Origin: Brasenia schreberi
Taxonomy: Eukaryota > Streptophyta > Magnoliopsida > Nymphaeales > Cabombaceae
NCBI GenBank assembly: GCA_036023115.1
Contig: JAYKKT010000086.1
Location: 12,725,501-12,789,500 of the forward strand
Length of the DNA: 64,000 bases
Direction: 5' to 3'
Positions 10,267 through 21,582 of this stretch are shown here, piece by piece. The notes under the pieces are model-generated. The model saw only the letters and a list, made by a program, of their open reading frames with translations. It ran no database searches and was not told the DNA's origin. The position numbers and the translations under genes were made by a program. Position 1 is the first letter of the stretch. Each line of letters starts with the position of its first letter.

Positions 10267-13128
10267 GATAATAAGATTCGTATTGGTTCTTGGAATATCG
10301 GAACATTATCGGGTAAGCTAATGGAGGTGGTAGATACTATGATTCGGAGAAAGATTCATATTCTATGTTTACAAGAGACAAAATGGGTTGGAGAAAAAGC
10401 AAAGGAGATAGAGGATACAGGTTTTAAATTATGGTACTCAGGTAAAGAAAAGGCCCGAAACGGAGTTGGTATTATCATAAATAAAGATTTAAAGGAGAGT
10501 GTAGTAGACATACAACGATATGGTGACCGAATCATGACATTGAAATTAGTGTTAGGAGCAGAGGTTTTGAATATAGTTTGTGCTTACGCACCCCAAGTAG
10601 GACTAGAAGATAGTATAAAGACAATTTTTTGGGAAGAGTTAGATAAGGTGTTTCAAAAGATTCCACAAAGAGAGATGATTTGTTTAGGAGGAGATTTAAA
10701 TGGACATGTCGGTAAAGAGGCATTAGGATATCAAGGGATTCATGGAAACTTTGGTTTTGGGGATATAAACGAGGAAGGTAGGGAGATTTTAAATTTTGCT
10801 ATGGCATTTGATATCTTTATAGTCAATACAATCTTCAAAAAATGAGATCAACTTTTAATTACTTATAAGAGTGGCTTATCACAAACACAAATTGATTACT
10901 TTATTTGTAGAAAAAAAGATAGAGCATGTTGTAAAGATTGTAAGGTAATTCCAGGAGAAAGCTTAACCACCCAACATCGACTTTTAGTTATGGATTTACA
11001 AATAAAAAAATGGACAAAGAAGAAAAGAGTGCATCGAGCTATTCGGACTAAATGGTGGAACCTCAAAAGCGAGAAAGAAGATATATTTAAACAGAAAGTC
11101 CTTCAAGGAGATGTTTGGAATTATGTTGGCACACCCTGTGATATGTGGAACAATATGTCTATACATATTAGGAAAGTGGCGAAAGATGTGTTAGGGGTAT
11201 CTAAGGGAGGTGTACCGGTACAAAAAGAAGCTTGGTGGTGGAGTGAAGTAGTACAAAATAAAATCAAGGCAAAGAGGGCATGTTACAAATTACATTATGC
11301 TAAGAAAACTAGTGAAACTTTAGAAGCTTATAAGAAAGCAAAGAAGGAAGCAAAAAAGGCCGTTAGTAAAGCAAAAACTAAGATTTGGGAGGACTTATAT
11401 AAAAAACTCAACTCAAAAGAGGGTGAAAGAGATATTTTTAGGATAGCTAGGGCTAGAGATAAGAAAACTAAAGATCTTAATTATGTTAGATGCATAAAAG
11501 ACGAGGATGAAAAAATTCTAGTGGCGAATGATGATATAAGAAATAGATTGAAAAACTATTTTTATAATCTTTTTAATGAAAATAAAGATGTTAGTATTAG
11601 TTTAGGAGATTTAGCCAAGTCAGAAAAGTATATAAACCACAATTTTTACCGACGTATTCAAAAGAATGAAGTCAAAGAGGCTCTTAAACATATGAAGAGT
11701 GGTAAATCGGTAGGACCAGATAATATTCCAATAGAAGTTTGGAAAATACTAGGAGAAATAGGAATCACTTGGCTCACAAGACTATTTAATGAAATATGAA
11801 AAAACCAAAAGATGCCCGAGGAATGTAGAGAAAGTACACTTATACCCGAATATAAGAACAAGGGAGACATTCAAAATTGTGCGAATTATCGAGGTATCAA
11901 GTTAATGAGTCATACTATGAAATTATGGGAAAGAATTATCGAACGTAGGTTAAGACAAGTATCAAGTACAACAAAGAACCAATTTGGATTCATGCCAGGA
12001 AGATCTACTATTGAAGCAATTCACCTTTTGAGACGTCTTATAGAACACTTTAGAGCAAAAAAGAAAGACCTTCACATGATATTTATTGATCTAGAAAAAG
12101 CTTATGATAGGGTATCGAGGGAGATTCTTTGGAGAACTTTGGAAAAAAAAGGTATCTCATTGACATATATTAACCTTATAAGAGACATGTATGATGGTGC
12201 AAAAACATGTGTGAGGACTCATGAAGCAACGACAGACTTCTTTGAAGTTAATATTGGGTTATATCAAGGATCAACTTTAAGTCCATACTTATTTATAATG
12301 GTGATGGATGAGTTAACAAAACATATTCAAGATGAAGTACCTTGGTGTATGTTATTTGCAGATGATATTGTATTAGTGGAGGAGTCTAAGGAAAAAGTTA
12401 ATAGAAAATTGGAACTATGGAGAGAAACATTAGAAAGCAAAGGCCTCTGACTTAGTAGAACAAAGACAGAATATATGGAATGTAAGTTTGATCATTTGGT
12501 TACTTTAGAGGACATGGAAATTAAAATTGGCACACATTGCATTCCCCAAAAGAAAAGTTTTAAATACCTAGGGTCAATTTTTCAGAGTGATGGAAGAATT
12601 GATGGAGATGTTACACATAGAATTAATGCTGGTTGGTTAAAATGGAGAGGAGCATCAGGTATTCTTTGTGATAAGAAGATACCATTAAAATTAAAAGGTA
12701 AATATTATAGAGCAGCAATTAGGCCTGCCATGTTTTATGGTTCTGAGTGTTGGGCAGTTAATCATCAACATGTACAAAAGATGTCTGTGATAGAAATGAA
12801 GATGTTGAGATGGATGAGTGGTCATACAAGAAAAGACCGTATACATAATGAGGTTATTAGAAACAAATTAGGAGTGACACAAATAGAGGATAAAATGAGA
12901 GAACATCGTTTAAGATGGTTTGGACATATAGAAAGAAGATCAAAAGAAGAACCTGTAAGAAGGTTAGAAAAACTGAATTTGGAAAGTATTAAAAGAGGTA
13001 GAGGACGACCACAAAAGTGTTGGAAAGAAACAATAAAGAATGATCTAGCTTATTGGGAGTTAACTGCTAACATGGCACACGATAGGGATCTGTGGAAACA
13101 AAGAATCCATGTAGCCGACCCCGTCTAG
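10150..13128 (+). pseudogene. RTE EN-RT polyprotein with 3 stops (copy B)
   Basis: A single indel-free frame of about 993 codons, interrupted only by TGA at 10843, 11797 and 12448. Domains in order: EEP endonuclease from [13 protein letters not shown] (about residue 45) through LQETKW and GGDLNGHVG to [10 protein letters not shown]; a lysine-rich linker; reverse transcriptase with [45 protein letters not shown] and FADD; then a C-terminal region with [13 protein letters not shown] and the RGRPQKCW tail. Copies C and D read CGA at the first and third stops, and D reads TGG at the second. It is inactive unless the stops are read through. Confidence 0.92.
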
Positions 13129-13170
13129 TATGGGAAAAGGCTTAGTTGTTGTTGTTGTTGTTGTTGTTGT

Positions 13171-13210
13171 ATAAAGAGCCTTTTCATATACTAGACGGGG
13201 TCAGCTATAT
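13171..13210 (-). mobile_element. About 30-bp RTE 3'-end fragment, split by copy B
   Basis: CCTTTTCATATACTAGACGG and the bases after it match the reverse complement of the RTE 3' end. In copy E this fragment sits between two TATAAAGAG sequences where other copies have only one, so it looks like an insertion of about 30 bp with a 9-bp duplication. The usual TTG tail is missing. Copy B later inserted into it. Confidence 0.65.
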
Positions 13211-15731
13211 AAAGAGATCAAATGTCATAGCAAAATTTAAAATCTCCCTACTTTCCTTATTTGTATCTCCAAAACCAGTGTTATCCGTATCGCATTGTGG
13301 GCCACCACGATACAATATACCATAGTGTATCACAAATGCGAACTTATCACACCGTATCATGGGATACAGCCCGTATCGCACGATACGGTGCGTATCACCC
13401 GTATCGTATGATACGGGCAATAAAAGGTCCCTGGCCGAACGGAAACCCACGTTTTTGTGGGTTTCCTTGGTTTCTTCAGGGCTTCTCAAGCTCCTTTAGC
13501 GTGGTTCTTGGCCTCCTTCGGGTTCAATGCTCCAAAAACGTACTTTACGGTGCCCGTGCAAGCCTCCTAACTCGGATTTAGGTATATGTTTAGTGTTTTT
13601 ATTTATTTTTTCCTTTGTATTTTTTATTTTTTTGTTTTATTTGTAGTTTTCTTTTTTTGAATGAGAAAATATAAAGTTATTAAATGTGTGGATATGATTT
13701 TTATTGCATTCATGAAGTGGGAGACGCTCTATTTGAGTGTTATTTGACGATTGGGGATTTACGAAGTGTTTTTATTTTCAGGTTTTTTATTGAATTAAAG
13801 TACTCAATTGAGATGGTAGGAAGGGGTGTTAGAGACTCACATTCTCATTCTGATGATCCGACATGGTAGTAGGGTACACCAGTTGAGGGTTCCAGATTAA
13901 AGATCAGATATTTATTTTGTGAGGGTGGTTAGTGGTAGAATTTCAAGGTTGAAACACCACCTAGAAGGGAATAGGAAAGAAGTTACTCCTTGCACAGGCA
14001 GAGTTAGAAGTTTGCCAGAAGGTATTTAATGGCAATATCTTTAGATGATTGATAGTATTCAAGAAAGGAGACAACAAAATGATGATTTGAATATGTTTGA
14101 AGAAGATGTTAATGCTACTGGATTTGGATTCACTGATAGTTTGCCTTTAGATGACAGAATAGATATTGGTAGTAGTAGTTCACAAGCACCTAGTAGGAGA
14201 AAGAGGGTTGTTGAAGACTTTGGAGGTGGTAGAAAAGAAAGTTTAGAAAGAAGTAGAGGAATAACTGCTTCTAGCATACATTCATTTTTTTCTTCTACCA
14301 CTACACCTCGTGCTTAACGTGGAATTCGTGCTGCTATGGTTTTAGAATAACTACATGATCAAGCAGACCTTGTAGTGGGCAGATGGTTTCATGATCATTC
14401 AATGCAGCAAACAGTTTTCATTTTCAAGCAATGGTAGATCCAATAAATAGCGTAACTAGTTGGAACATAAGAGACTAAATGATTTAGTTTTTATTCATTG
14501 TAACATGCGCCTTCGTGAAAGGTAATATTGTATTACTTAGTACTTAAATGTTCAATTTAATAAATTGTTTGACTTTAATTATTAATATTATTTACTAATT
14601 GCTTATCTTTCTTTGTTATAGGTAATTAAAAAAAGTAAATAAACAAGAAAACCAATTTGATCTAATAAGTTTGGATAATTTTGATATATTAGAAGACTGG
14701 ATTATAGAAGACAGTGAAGAAAATACCCTCCTAACTGAAGAAGACATTGCATGGATTAATTTGAAAGGAGCGTAACAACAGTATCAAGGAGATGAAGAAT
14801 TTGATTTCTAAGCAGAAAGTACTGATGATGATGATGAGGAGGATCTTCAGTAAGGAGAAGATGAAGATTATTTAGTTGATGATCATGATTACAATTTGTA
14901 AAATGTAAATGTATTTCATTTTTTTGATTCAAAATATTTAAATTTAGATACAATTATTCAATGTTGAATGCTCAATCTGTACTAAACTTTGCATTATATG
15001 AATTTAAAGTATTTACCAGATTTTTCTTGATTTGTTTTTGGACTTTTACTATTTTTCTTAATTTTTTAACTATTTTTCTAATATTAAAGTACGGTATGGG
15101 CAATACGATACGATACGATACGCCCGTACGTGGAGCCCAGCGATGTGCGATACGATACGCATTAAACAACACTGCCCAAAACCAAAGTTTCCATGAATAC
15201 CTTGATATCCTAATGCCTCTTTACTCACATGTCCATTTAAGTCTCCTCCCAAATAAATATCTACCTTTGTGAAATTCTTTGAATCACCTTATCTAACTCC
15301 TCCCAAAAATTTGTCTTTATACTATATTTTAGTCCTACTTGGAATGCGTAAACATAAACTATATTCAAAACCTGTGCTCCTAACACTAATTTCAATGTCA
15401 TGATTCAGTCACCATATCATTGTATGTCCCCTATACTATCATTTAAATCTTTATTTATGATAATACCAACTCTATTTTGCACCTTTTCCTTTCTTAAGTA
15501 CCATAATTTAGAACTTGTATCCTCAATTTCCTTTATTTTTTCTCCAACCCACTTTGTCTCTTCTAAACACAGGACATCAATCTTTCTCCGAATCCTAGTA
15601 TCTACCACCTCTATTAGCTTATCGGATAATGTTATGATATTATAAGAACCAATACAAATCTTATTATCTAGGACTAGCTTCTTTACCCCCGCATCCGTCC
15701 ATACTGAAAATACATAGACCCTCTCTATGTA
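13189..15731 (-). mobile_element. RTE copy E, 5' part, interrupted by hAT
   Basis: Endonuclease-encoding part of minus-strand copy E, in two blocks at about 13196-13275 and 15175-15731 around the small hAT. It ends near CCTCTCTATGTATG without the family 5' leader, so it is 5'-truncated. The frame is badly broken. Confidence 0.88.
13276..15174 (+). mobile_element. Internally deleted hAT transposon, 1.9 kb
   Basis: Terminal inverted repeats are CAGTGTTATCCGTATCGC on the left and, reversed, CAGTGTTGTTTAATGCGTAT on the right. Target-site duplication: TCCAAAAC (13268-13275) and CCCAAAAC (15175-15182), 8 bp, as in hAT. The subterminal regions carry many TATCG/CGATA copies. Inside, remnants of a BED-finger region (about 13840-13990), a serine-rich linker (14045-14317), the LNDLVFIH.NMRLRER end of the dimerisation domain (about 14475-14520) and an acidic tail (14625-14900) remain, but the catalytic middle is gone. 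The same parts flank a transposase in the larger element at 29155-36501. Confidence 0.85.
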
Positions 15732-15759
15732 TGTAATGATATATAATTTTGTTTCTTAT

Positions 15760-18480
15760 AAGATCAAGAAACAACAACATCTCTAAATAAGAATATTTTA
15801 CTGGATGTTGACTTATCATCTTTGTTCTCAATAAAGTCAATGTCTTAATATTCTACCACTTTTAGTTCGCTCATTTCAAAATATAATTTTAAATATTTTA
15901 TTCTTTTAATATATCTCAATATATTTTTCACAACTATCCATTGTTGTCAAGCAAGATTACTTTGATATCTACTTATTAAGACCAACAGTAAAATTGATAT
16001 ATGATCTTATACACAACATACTCCATAGATAGTTCAAACTGGATTGGAACAATAATCAATTTTAACTATAATGGCCTATAAGGGAACCCTATCTTCTCTT
16101 ATCTATTCAACCCGAGCAATTTCTTTTGTGTTGAGACGCTCTGCTATTTGTACTTGAATTTCCTTTACTTTTGCTTGTTCAATGAATTCTATAGATTTTT
16201 TCATTGTCTTTTGAAAGGATAATCTATTCATGCATCAAGTTGTCTATTCTTTGTGTATAAAAAACACTAGGTTTGTTTTTACACTCAAAAGGACAATCAA
16301 CCTTACTAACTTTGACCTCTTTAAGAATGGGTGTATTTGAAAGTTTACAATCACTCATTCTAAACTTCTTGAATATATAATTAATATATCTCTTGACTTA
16401 AATATAGAAGTTTAGATTCTCTATCTCAAGAAATCGTTATACCCATAATATAAGATATCTCTCCCATATCCTTCATTTCAAACTTGGAGTTTAACGATAA
16501 CTTAGTTTTGACAATCATCTCATTGTCATTCCCAATCATTATGTCATCTATATATAGCGATAATTATAGAATGACAAAGTAGCTCCTACTATTCCAAACA
16601 TATACACATTAATTAAGTTTATTTGCTACCAACTAAAGTTCGAAGATAGCATTTTGAAGAATCAAATACCATTGGTATTGTGATTATTTATGGCCATATA
16701 GGGATTTCTTCGACCTATATACTTTATATGTTTAGCCTCTACAAAAATACCCTTATAGATGTTTATAATTGATTTCTTCTAAATCACTGTTTATAAAATG
16801 ATTTTATATCTAACTGATGTAAATCCAAATCATTAAATACAACAATAACTAGAATAATCAAATAGATGCAAGTTTCACAATAGAAGAATATATTTCTACA
16901 TAATTTATCCCCTCCTTTTATAAAAATTCTTATTTAACCAACCTCATCTTAAATTTGTCAATTAATTCATTGACTTTATGTTTCTTTTTAAGAACCTATA
17001 TGACTTTCTTTCCTTTTGGCAAATTTGTCAATTCTTAAACTTTACCTATTTCTCAAGTAATTCAATTTCCTTATTTATTCCTAAACTTTATATTTCTTTC
17101 AAATCACATCTTATATGATATAGAGAATACAACCTTATATTATACTCTATTTAATATATACATGGTTGTAATAACTACTTCTTCCAAAAATATCCTAAGA
17201 AGAGAAATAGTTATTAACATTGACCTAGTAATATTCACTAGGTCATGTTATATCTTTTAGTTATACTATTTTGTTAAGGTGTCATGGGCATGATATTTTA
17301 TTTTGAAATATCAAAGTCTTTATAGTATTCTAAAAATGTTATAAAAGTGTATTCCCCACCTCGGTCTGATCTTAAGGCTTTGATTATCTATCGTAATTAA
17401 CTTTGATTATTTATCCTAATTGGTTTTCAAATTCTTGCTTAAATATGTCTAAAACCTCATATTTATGTGCTAGGAAATATAAATATTTATATCCCGAATA
17501 ATCATACCTTCACACCATGAGATCTTATCCCTAAAGGGTTCACATACATCATTGCAAATGATTTTTAATAGGGTTGTTGCCATTTCTTTAAAAAATAATT
17601 TTTTATTTATTTTCTCCTAAATATAAGCTTCAAACTTATTAAAAGTACTTTTTAAAACTCAAGTAATAAGTGAAAGTTGCCTAATTTTCTCAACTTATTC
17701 ACACTTATATGTCCTAATCGTTTATACCGTACATTCATATCAATAATAAAGGCACAATCAATATAAGCAGAAGAAGACGATACTTTATTATCATTAATGT
17801 TTAATTTAAACAAGCCATACTTAGAATTAAAAAAGTCAAAAAAGATTATCCTACCATATTTTTTGATAGTAACTTTTTTAAGGACAAATATAACATCAAA
17901 CCCTTTCTTTACCAAGGCATGCACATACACTAGATTATGCCTAATAGAAGACACAATTAATAAATTCATAATAACAACTGGTATCATAATCCTATAGGGC
18001 CCAAACCCTAGAGAATCAACAATTGAATTATTTTCCTTGAAAACTCGATGTTTCTCAAGCTTGCATTCCTTTAGGTTTATGACACTCTCTTTGCTCTTTG
18101 AAATGTGTGGGATTGCTTTAGAATCAATCCACCAACAAGTTACAAAGTGTTCCATGTATAGGGACCCAGAAATGACGCAGATTATATCTTTCTTCTCTTT
18201 CGGACCGTGATTCTTAGTGTTGTCAATAATGTTTTTCTTATTCCACAAGTTTCTTTTAAAATGCCCCAACTTGATACAGTTGAATCACTTTATTTTAACA
18301 AACGAGTTCTTGTAATTTCTTGAAAAATTGATTGCCCTCTTTGTTATATTTGTCAACTTTTTATTTGGGTTTCTTTTATTTTGGTTGTTCTTAGAGCTAA
18401 ACCCTAAATCATCCTATGTAATTAACAATTTATTTCTTTTACTCTAAATATACGTTCAATTTCAAGTCTCACAAGAAAGG
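15760..18480 (-). mobile_element. Decayed Ty1/Copia element, minus strand
   Basis: Reading leftwards, Copia domains appear in the normal order. A Gag zinc-knuckle remnant (FNCIKLGHFKRN, about 18235-18285), a protease-like WWIDSKAIPH (about 18110-18130), a GAG-pre-integrase LGHISVNKLRKL (about 17680-17715), integrase remnants (about 17100-17640) and a reverse transcriptase active site LYIDDIMI (tyrosine-aspartate box at 16543-16554). Many stops and frameshifts. LTRs were not identified. Confidence 0.8.
17652..18269 (-). pseudogene. Copia Gag-protease-preintegrase open fragment
   Basis: Longest open stretch (205 codons) of the minus-strand Copia. It starts inside the zinc knuckle (GHFKRN), continues through the aspartic protease region with WWIDS where the family has WxxDSGA, so the Gly after DS is replaced, and ends in the pre-integrase motif LGHISVNKLRKLG. 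It is a fragment of a polyprotein, not an independent gene. Confidence 0.75.
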
Positions 18481-18489
18481 GTAAAGTTA

Positions 18490-18801
18490 GATCCAAATCT
18501 AAGGGTTGTGGTAGTTGAAGATCTTTTTAATTTTAGTTAAATTTATGTATTTAATAGTTCAACTCCTATTTGATCACAATTTGATCCAATAGGAGTCAGA
18601 TGTTATCTTATTTACTTACTAAGAGTATATTAGTCTTTCAAGTTATAAACTATTATATAAGTTAACCCTAATTAATACTAGTTTAAGGAATAAAGTAGAG
18701 AGAGGACGATTGCACCATAGAGAGGCGTCAACCCTCATTTCAAACTAGAATGTTGATTTTATGGCTGATTAATATTTGTTCTTGATTTGAGTTGATTATC
18801 A
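18490..18801 (+). mobile_element. Probable 5' LTR end of plus-strand Copia
   Basis: AT-rich non-coding sequence just upstream of a primer-binding site, ending in TTATCA at 18801. The left edge could not be fixed because no second LTR copy survives in the window. The site GTAATATCAGAGCC that follows resembles the 3' end complement of initiator methionine tRNA, as used by most plant Copia elements. Confidence 0.5.
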
Positions 18802-18803
18802 TC

Positions 18804-18817
18804 GTAATATCAGAGCC
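18804..18817 (+). other. Copia primer-binding site
   Basis: GTAATATCAGAGCC differs at two bases from TGGTATCAGAGC, the usual plant Copia site pairing with initiator Met-tRNA. Confidence 0.6.
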
Positions 18818-19837
18818 TAATCTATGCGATTAGGGTGTTTTTGCACGATTCTACAACAGTTTCTAGCTAAAAAAGATGTGTAGGACAGTGTGAACCAGTT
18901 ACGGTTCGAAGAAAATTAAATAAGGTCAATTTTATCTTAACAAAAAAGAAATTCTGATAAAAGAGAGTGAATACATATTTCAACCCTAAAAAATAAAGTT
19001 TTCTTCATAGACAGTAGAGAAGATATTATTTCAGAGGCGGGAGAAGGATTTCAAATGATAAATATAAAATTAGATGAAAGAAATTATCTATAATGGGTCA
19101 GATCAATCAAAATGATTGTTATGACAAGGGAGCGATGGAATTATTTGACTTAAGACATTCCCATACCTCACATAACTGATCCTTCATATTTTAAATAGCG
19201 TAGGAAAAATGCTATAGTAAGTGCATGGGTCACCTAGTCCATGACACCATCCATTGCAAGTACCTTTATATTTCTAGAGTTAGCCAAAAGGCATATGGTT
19301 GGTTGTTCAGGATGTGTATGCTTAGAGGAAGAATATTGCCAAAAGATATGAGGTCATTGAAAGAACCTGTAAATGTAGACAAGGAGAAAGATCGGTGAAT
19401 GACTACTATGCAGAACTTTATAGTTTATGGGAAGAATTACAGTACTACTCGAAGACAAAATGTCAAAGTTGCGTGAAGAAACAAACTATGAGCTTGAAGA
19501 ACGGAAAGTATTTGATCTTTTGTAGGGTATCTCCTCAAAGTATGAGACAGTCAAGAATAATATCCTAAGTAGAGAAGAACTTTCATCATTGAGTTCAATA
19601 TACTCCTTACTATTGGGGAAAAATAATAGAAGATATTTAGAGAAAGAAGGTAAAGTTAGCCAAGAGATGACTTCGTTTGTAGGCAGAAATGTGACTAATT
19701 CTTCAGGATCTTGTGGTAGAGGAGGTTATGGAGGTCATAGTAGAGGTTGTTTCTAATCTACTGCAGATGAGAATGATAAGCTATCATGCTCACATAGTGG
19801 AAAAACTAGACATACAAAAGAAAATTACTATAAACTT

Positions 19838-20131
19838 TTGGGCATACCTAACTACAATCAGAATAAGACAAACATAGCATATTTCACTAATCAAGTTGAA
19901 AAACAAAATTTGAAAACCGAACTGCATTCATTGGTTGATACGAAGAAGGAAATCGAAGAGATTAAAGTGAGACTAGCTGAATCAAAATCTGCTTCTACAT
20001 CTTCTGTTGTTGATTCCCATGCTACCATGGCATATCCTTTTTCATTCATGACTTCAGGTAATTCACTTGTTCCTAATTCAAGAATATGGATAGTCGACTC
20101 TAGTGCTACAGATCATATGGTTAGTCATTGA
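19838..20131 (+). pseudogene. Copia Gag end and protease fragment
   Basis: Open stretch of 97 codons ending in the aspartic protease motif WIVDSSATDHMVSH (family form WxxDSGAxxHM; here Gly is Ser). Downstream frames carry the pre-integrase region with many breaks. Confidence 0.7.
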
Positions 20132-20559
20132 GAATATTTTTATGACTATCAGTTGATTCATAATGGTATTGGCATTAGGTTGGTCGACGACTCTAATACT
20201 CCTATTATGGGAAAATAACATATAATCACTACTTTTGGGACTCTTAAAAATGTTCTACATGTTCCTAATATTTTAGTCAATTTCTTATCAGTATATGCCT
20301 TAACACAAGACTTTGATTGCATGGTAACATTTAATTCTATGTGTTGCATTTTTCACAAACTGAGGACAGGGAGAATCTTTGGTGAGAGTAGTTTGACGAA
20401 TCGACTTTATTTTTATGTGAAAACCAATAGGACAGCTATGCAGTCTACTGTAACTACAAAAGGGGAGAAGGAAGAGTTGATAGTATAGCATCGACAATTA
20501 GTTTATTTACCTATTTCTAAGATTAGGATTCTATTACTTAATTTTTCCGTTGTATTGAT

Positions 20560-21459
20560 TTGTTTTTCAAATATAATACCTGCCAAAAGGCCAAACGTCA
20601 TCGTGCATTGTTTCCTTTGAATGAAACTAGAGCTTCTAAATCATTTCAAATTATTGATTATGATATTTGGGGCTCATGTTCTATTACTTTATTGCATGGT
20701 AACAAATACTTCATTTCTTTCATTAATGACGGTGCTAGATTTACTATGATATATCTTATAAAAATCAAAGATGAAGTGAACAATATTTTGTCTATCTACT
20801 GCAAATTTATCCATACCTAATTTAAGTTGTCCATTAAAATCATTTGTAGTGATAATAGTGGTGAATTATGTTTCAATCACTATATTCTTATTTTCAAAGT
20901 TAAGGAATCCTACACCAAATATCCTATCCATATTTCTCATAACAAAATGGAGTATCTTAAAGAAAAAGAGCCATATGAAGTTGCTAAAAGCTTATTTATT
21001 GGGTACAATGTTCCTAAATTTTATTGGGATGAAGTTGCCCTAACTATAGTTTTTCTTATAAATTACATGCCCACTCGAGTCTTTAATGGTGATTCTCCAT
21101 TTCATGCCTTATGTCCTACAAAAAGACAATTTCATGTACCTCTGAAACTATTCGGATGCACCTGTTTTGTGCACATACACAATAATTCTAGAGACGAATT
21201 AGATGTTGGAGATGTTAAGTGTATTTTCTTGAGTTACTCTTATACTAAAAAAGGGTATAAATATTATGATCCTGAAAAGAGGAAATTATATTTTACGATG
21301 GATGTTACTTTTCATGAAGATTCTTTATTTTATGGGGTCATTGAAGATCAATCATCAAATCAACCTACTTCAATTATACTGCCAATTCTACCAATGGAAG
21401 AGCCTCATAAGGTTGAAGAGAAAAAAGAGATTATGGTACCTCGACAAGAAAGAAGATGA
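20560..21459 (+). pseudogene. Copia integrase core fragments
   Basis: Two open stretches, 20560-20820 and 20827-21459, separated by one stop. The first gives CQKAKRHR and DIWGSCSITLLHGNKYFISFINDGAR, the integrase core start. The second gives IICSDNSGEL, EVAKSLFIGYNVPKFYWDEVALTIVFLINYMPTRV, LKLFGCTCFVHIH and FLSYSYTKKGYKYYDPEKRKLYFTMDVTFHED, all standard Copia integrase signatures. The catalytic third acidic residue region is poorly preserved. Confidence 0.85.
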
Positions 21460-21569
21460 CAAACATATTCTAGAGGCAAGAGAAAGATATTCCTCCCAAG
21501 TCTTAATGCTACCCTAAATTAGAATTCTCTCCCTGAATCAGCTCCTACTCCAACTTAGATAACTTCTTT

Positions 21570-21582
21570 AATCCCATCTAAT
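21570..21582. repeat. Target-site duplication of RTE copy C
   Basis: AATCCCATCTAAT, 13 bp, repeated exactly at 24822-24834 on the other side of copy C. Confidence 0.92.

Larger units (their letters stand above)
9883..13170 (+). mobile_element. Full-length RTE LINE, copy B
   Basis: Complete element of about 3.29 kb. It starts with ACTCCGCCCATGTAAGGG, the same 5' end as copies C and D, and ends in (TTG)n. A 5' leader of about 270 bases holds two tandem repeat units (see 10088-10266). It is flanked by a 17-19 bp target-site duplication and inserted into older minus-strand copy E, precisely within a tiny RTE 3'-end fragment. It shares two stop codons with copy A. Confidence 0.95.
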
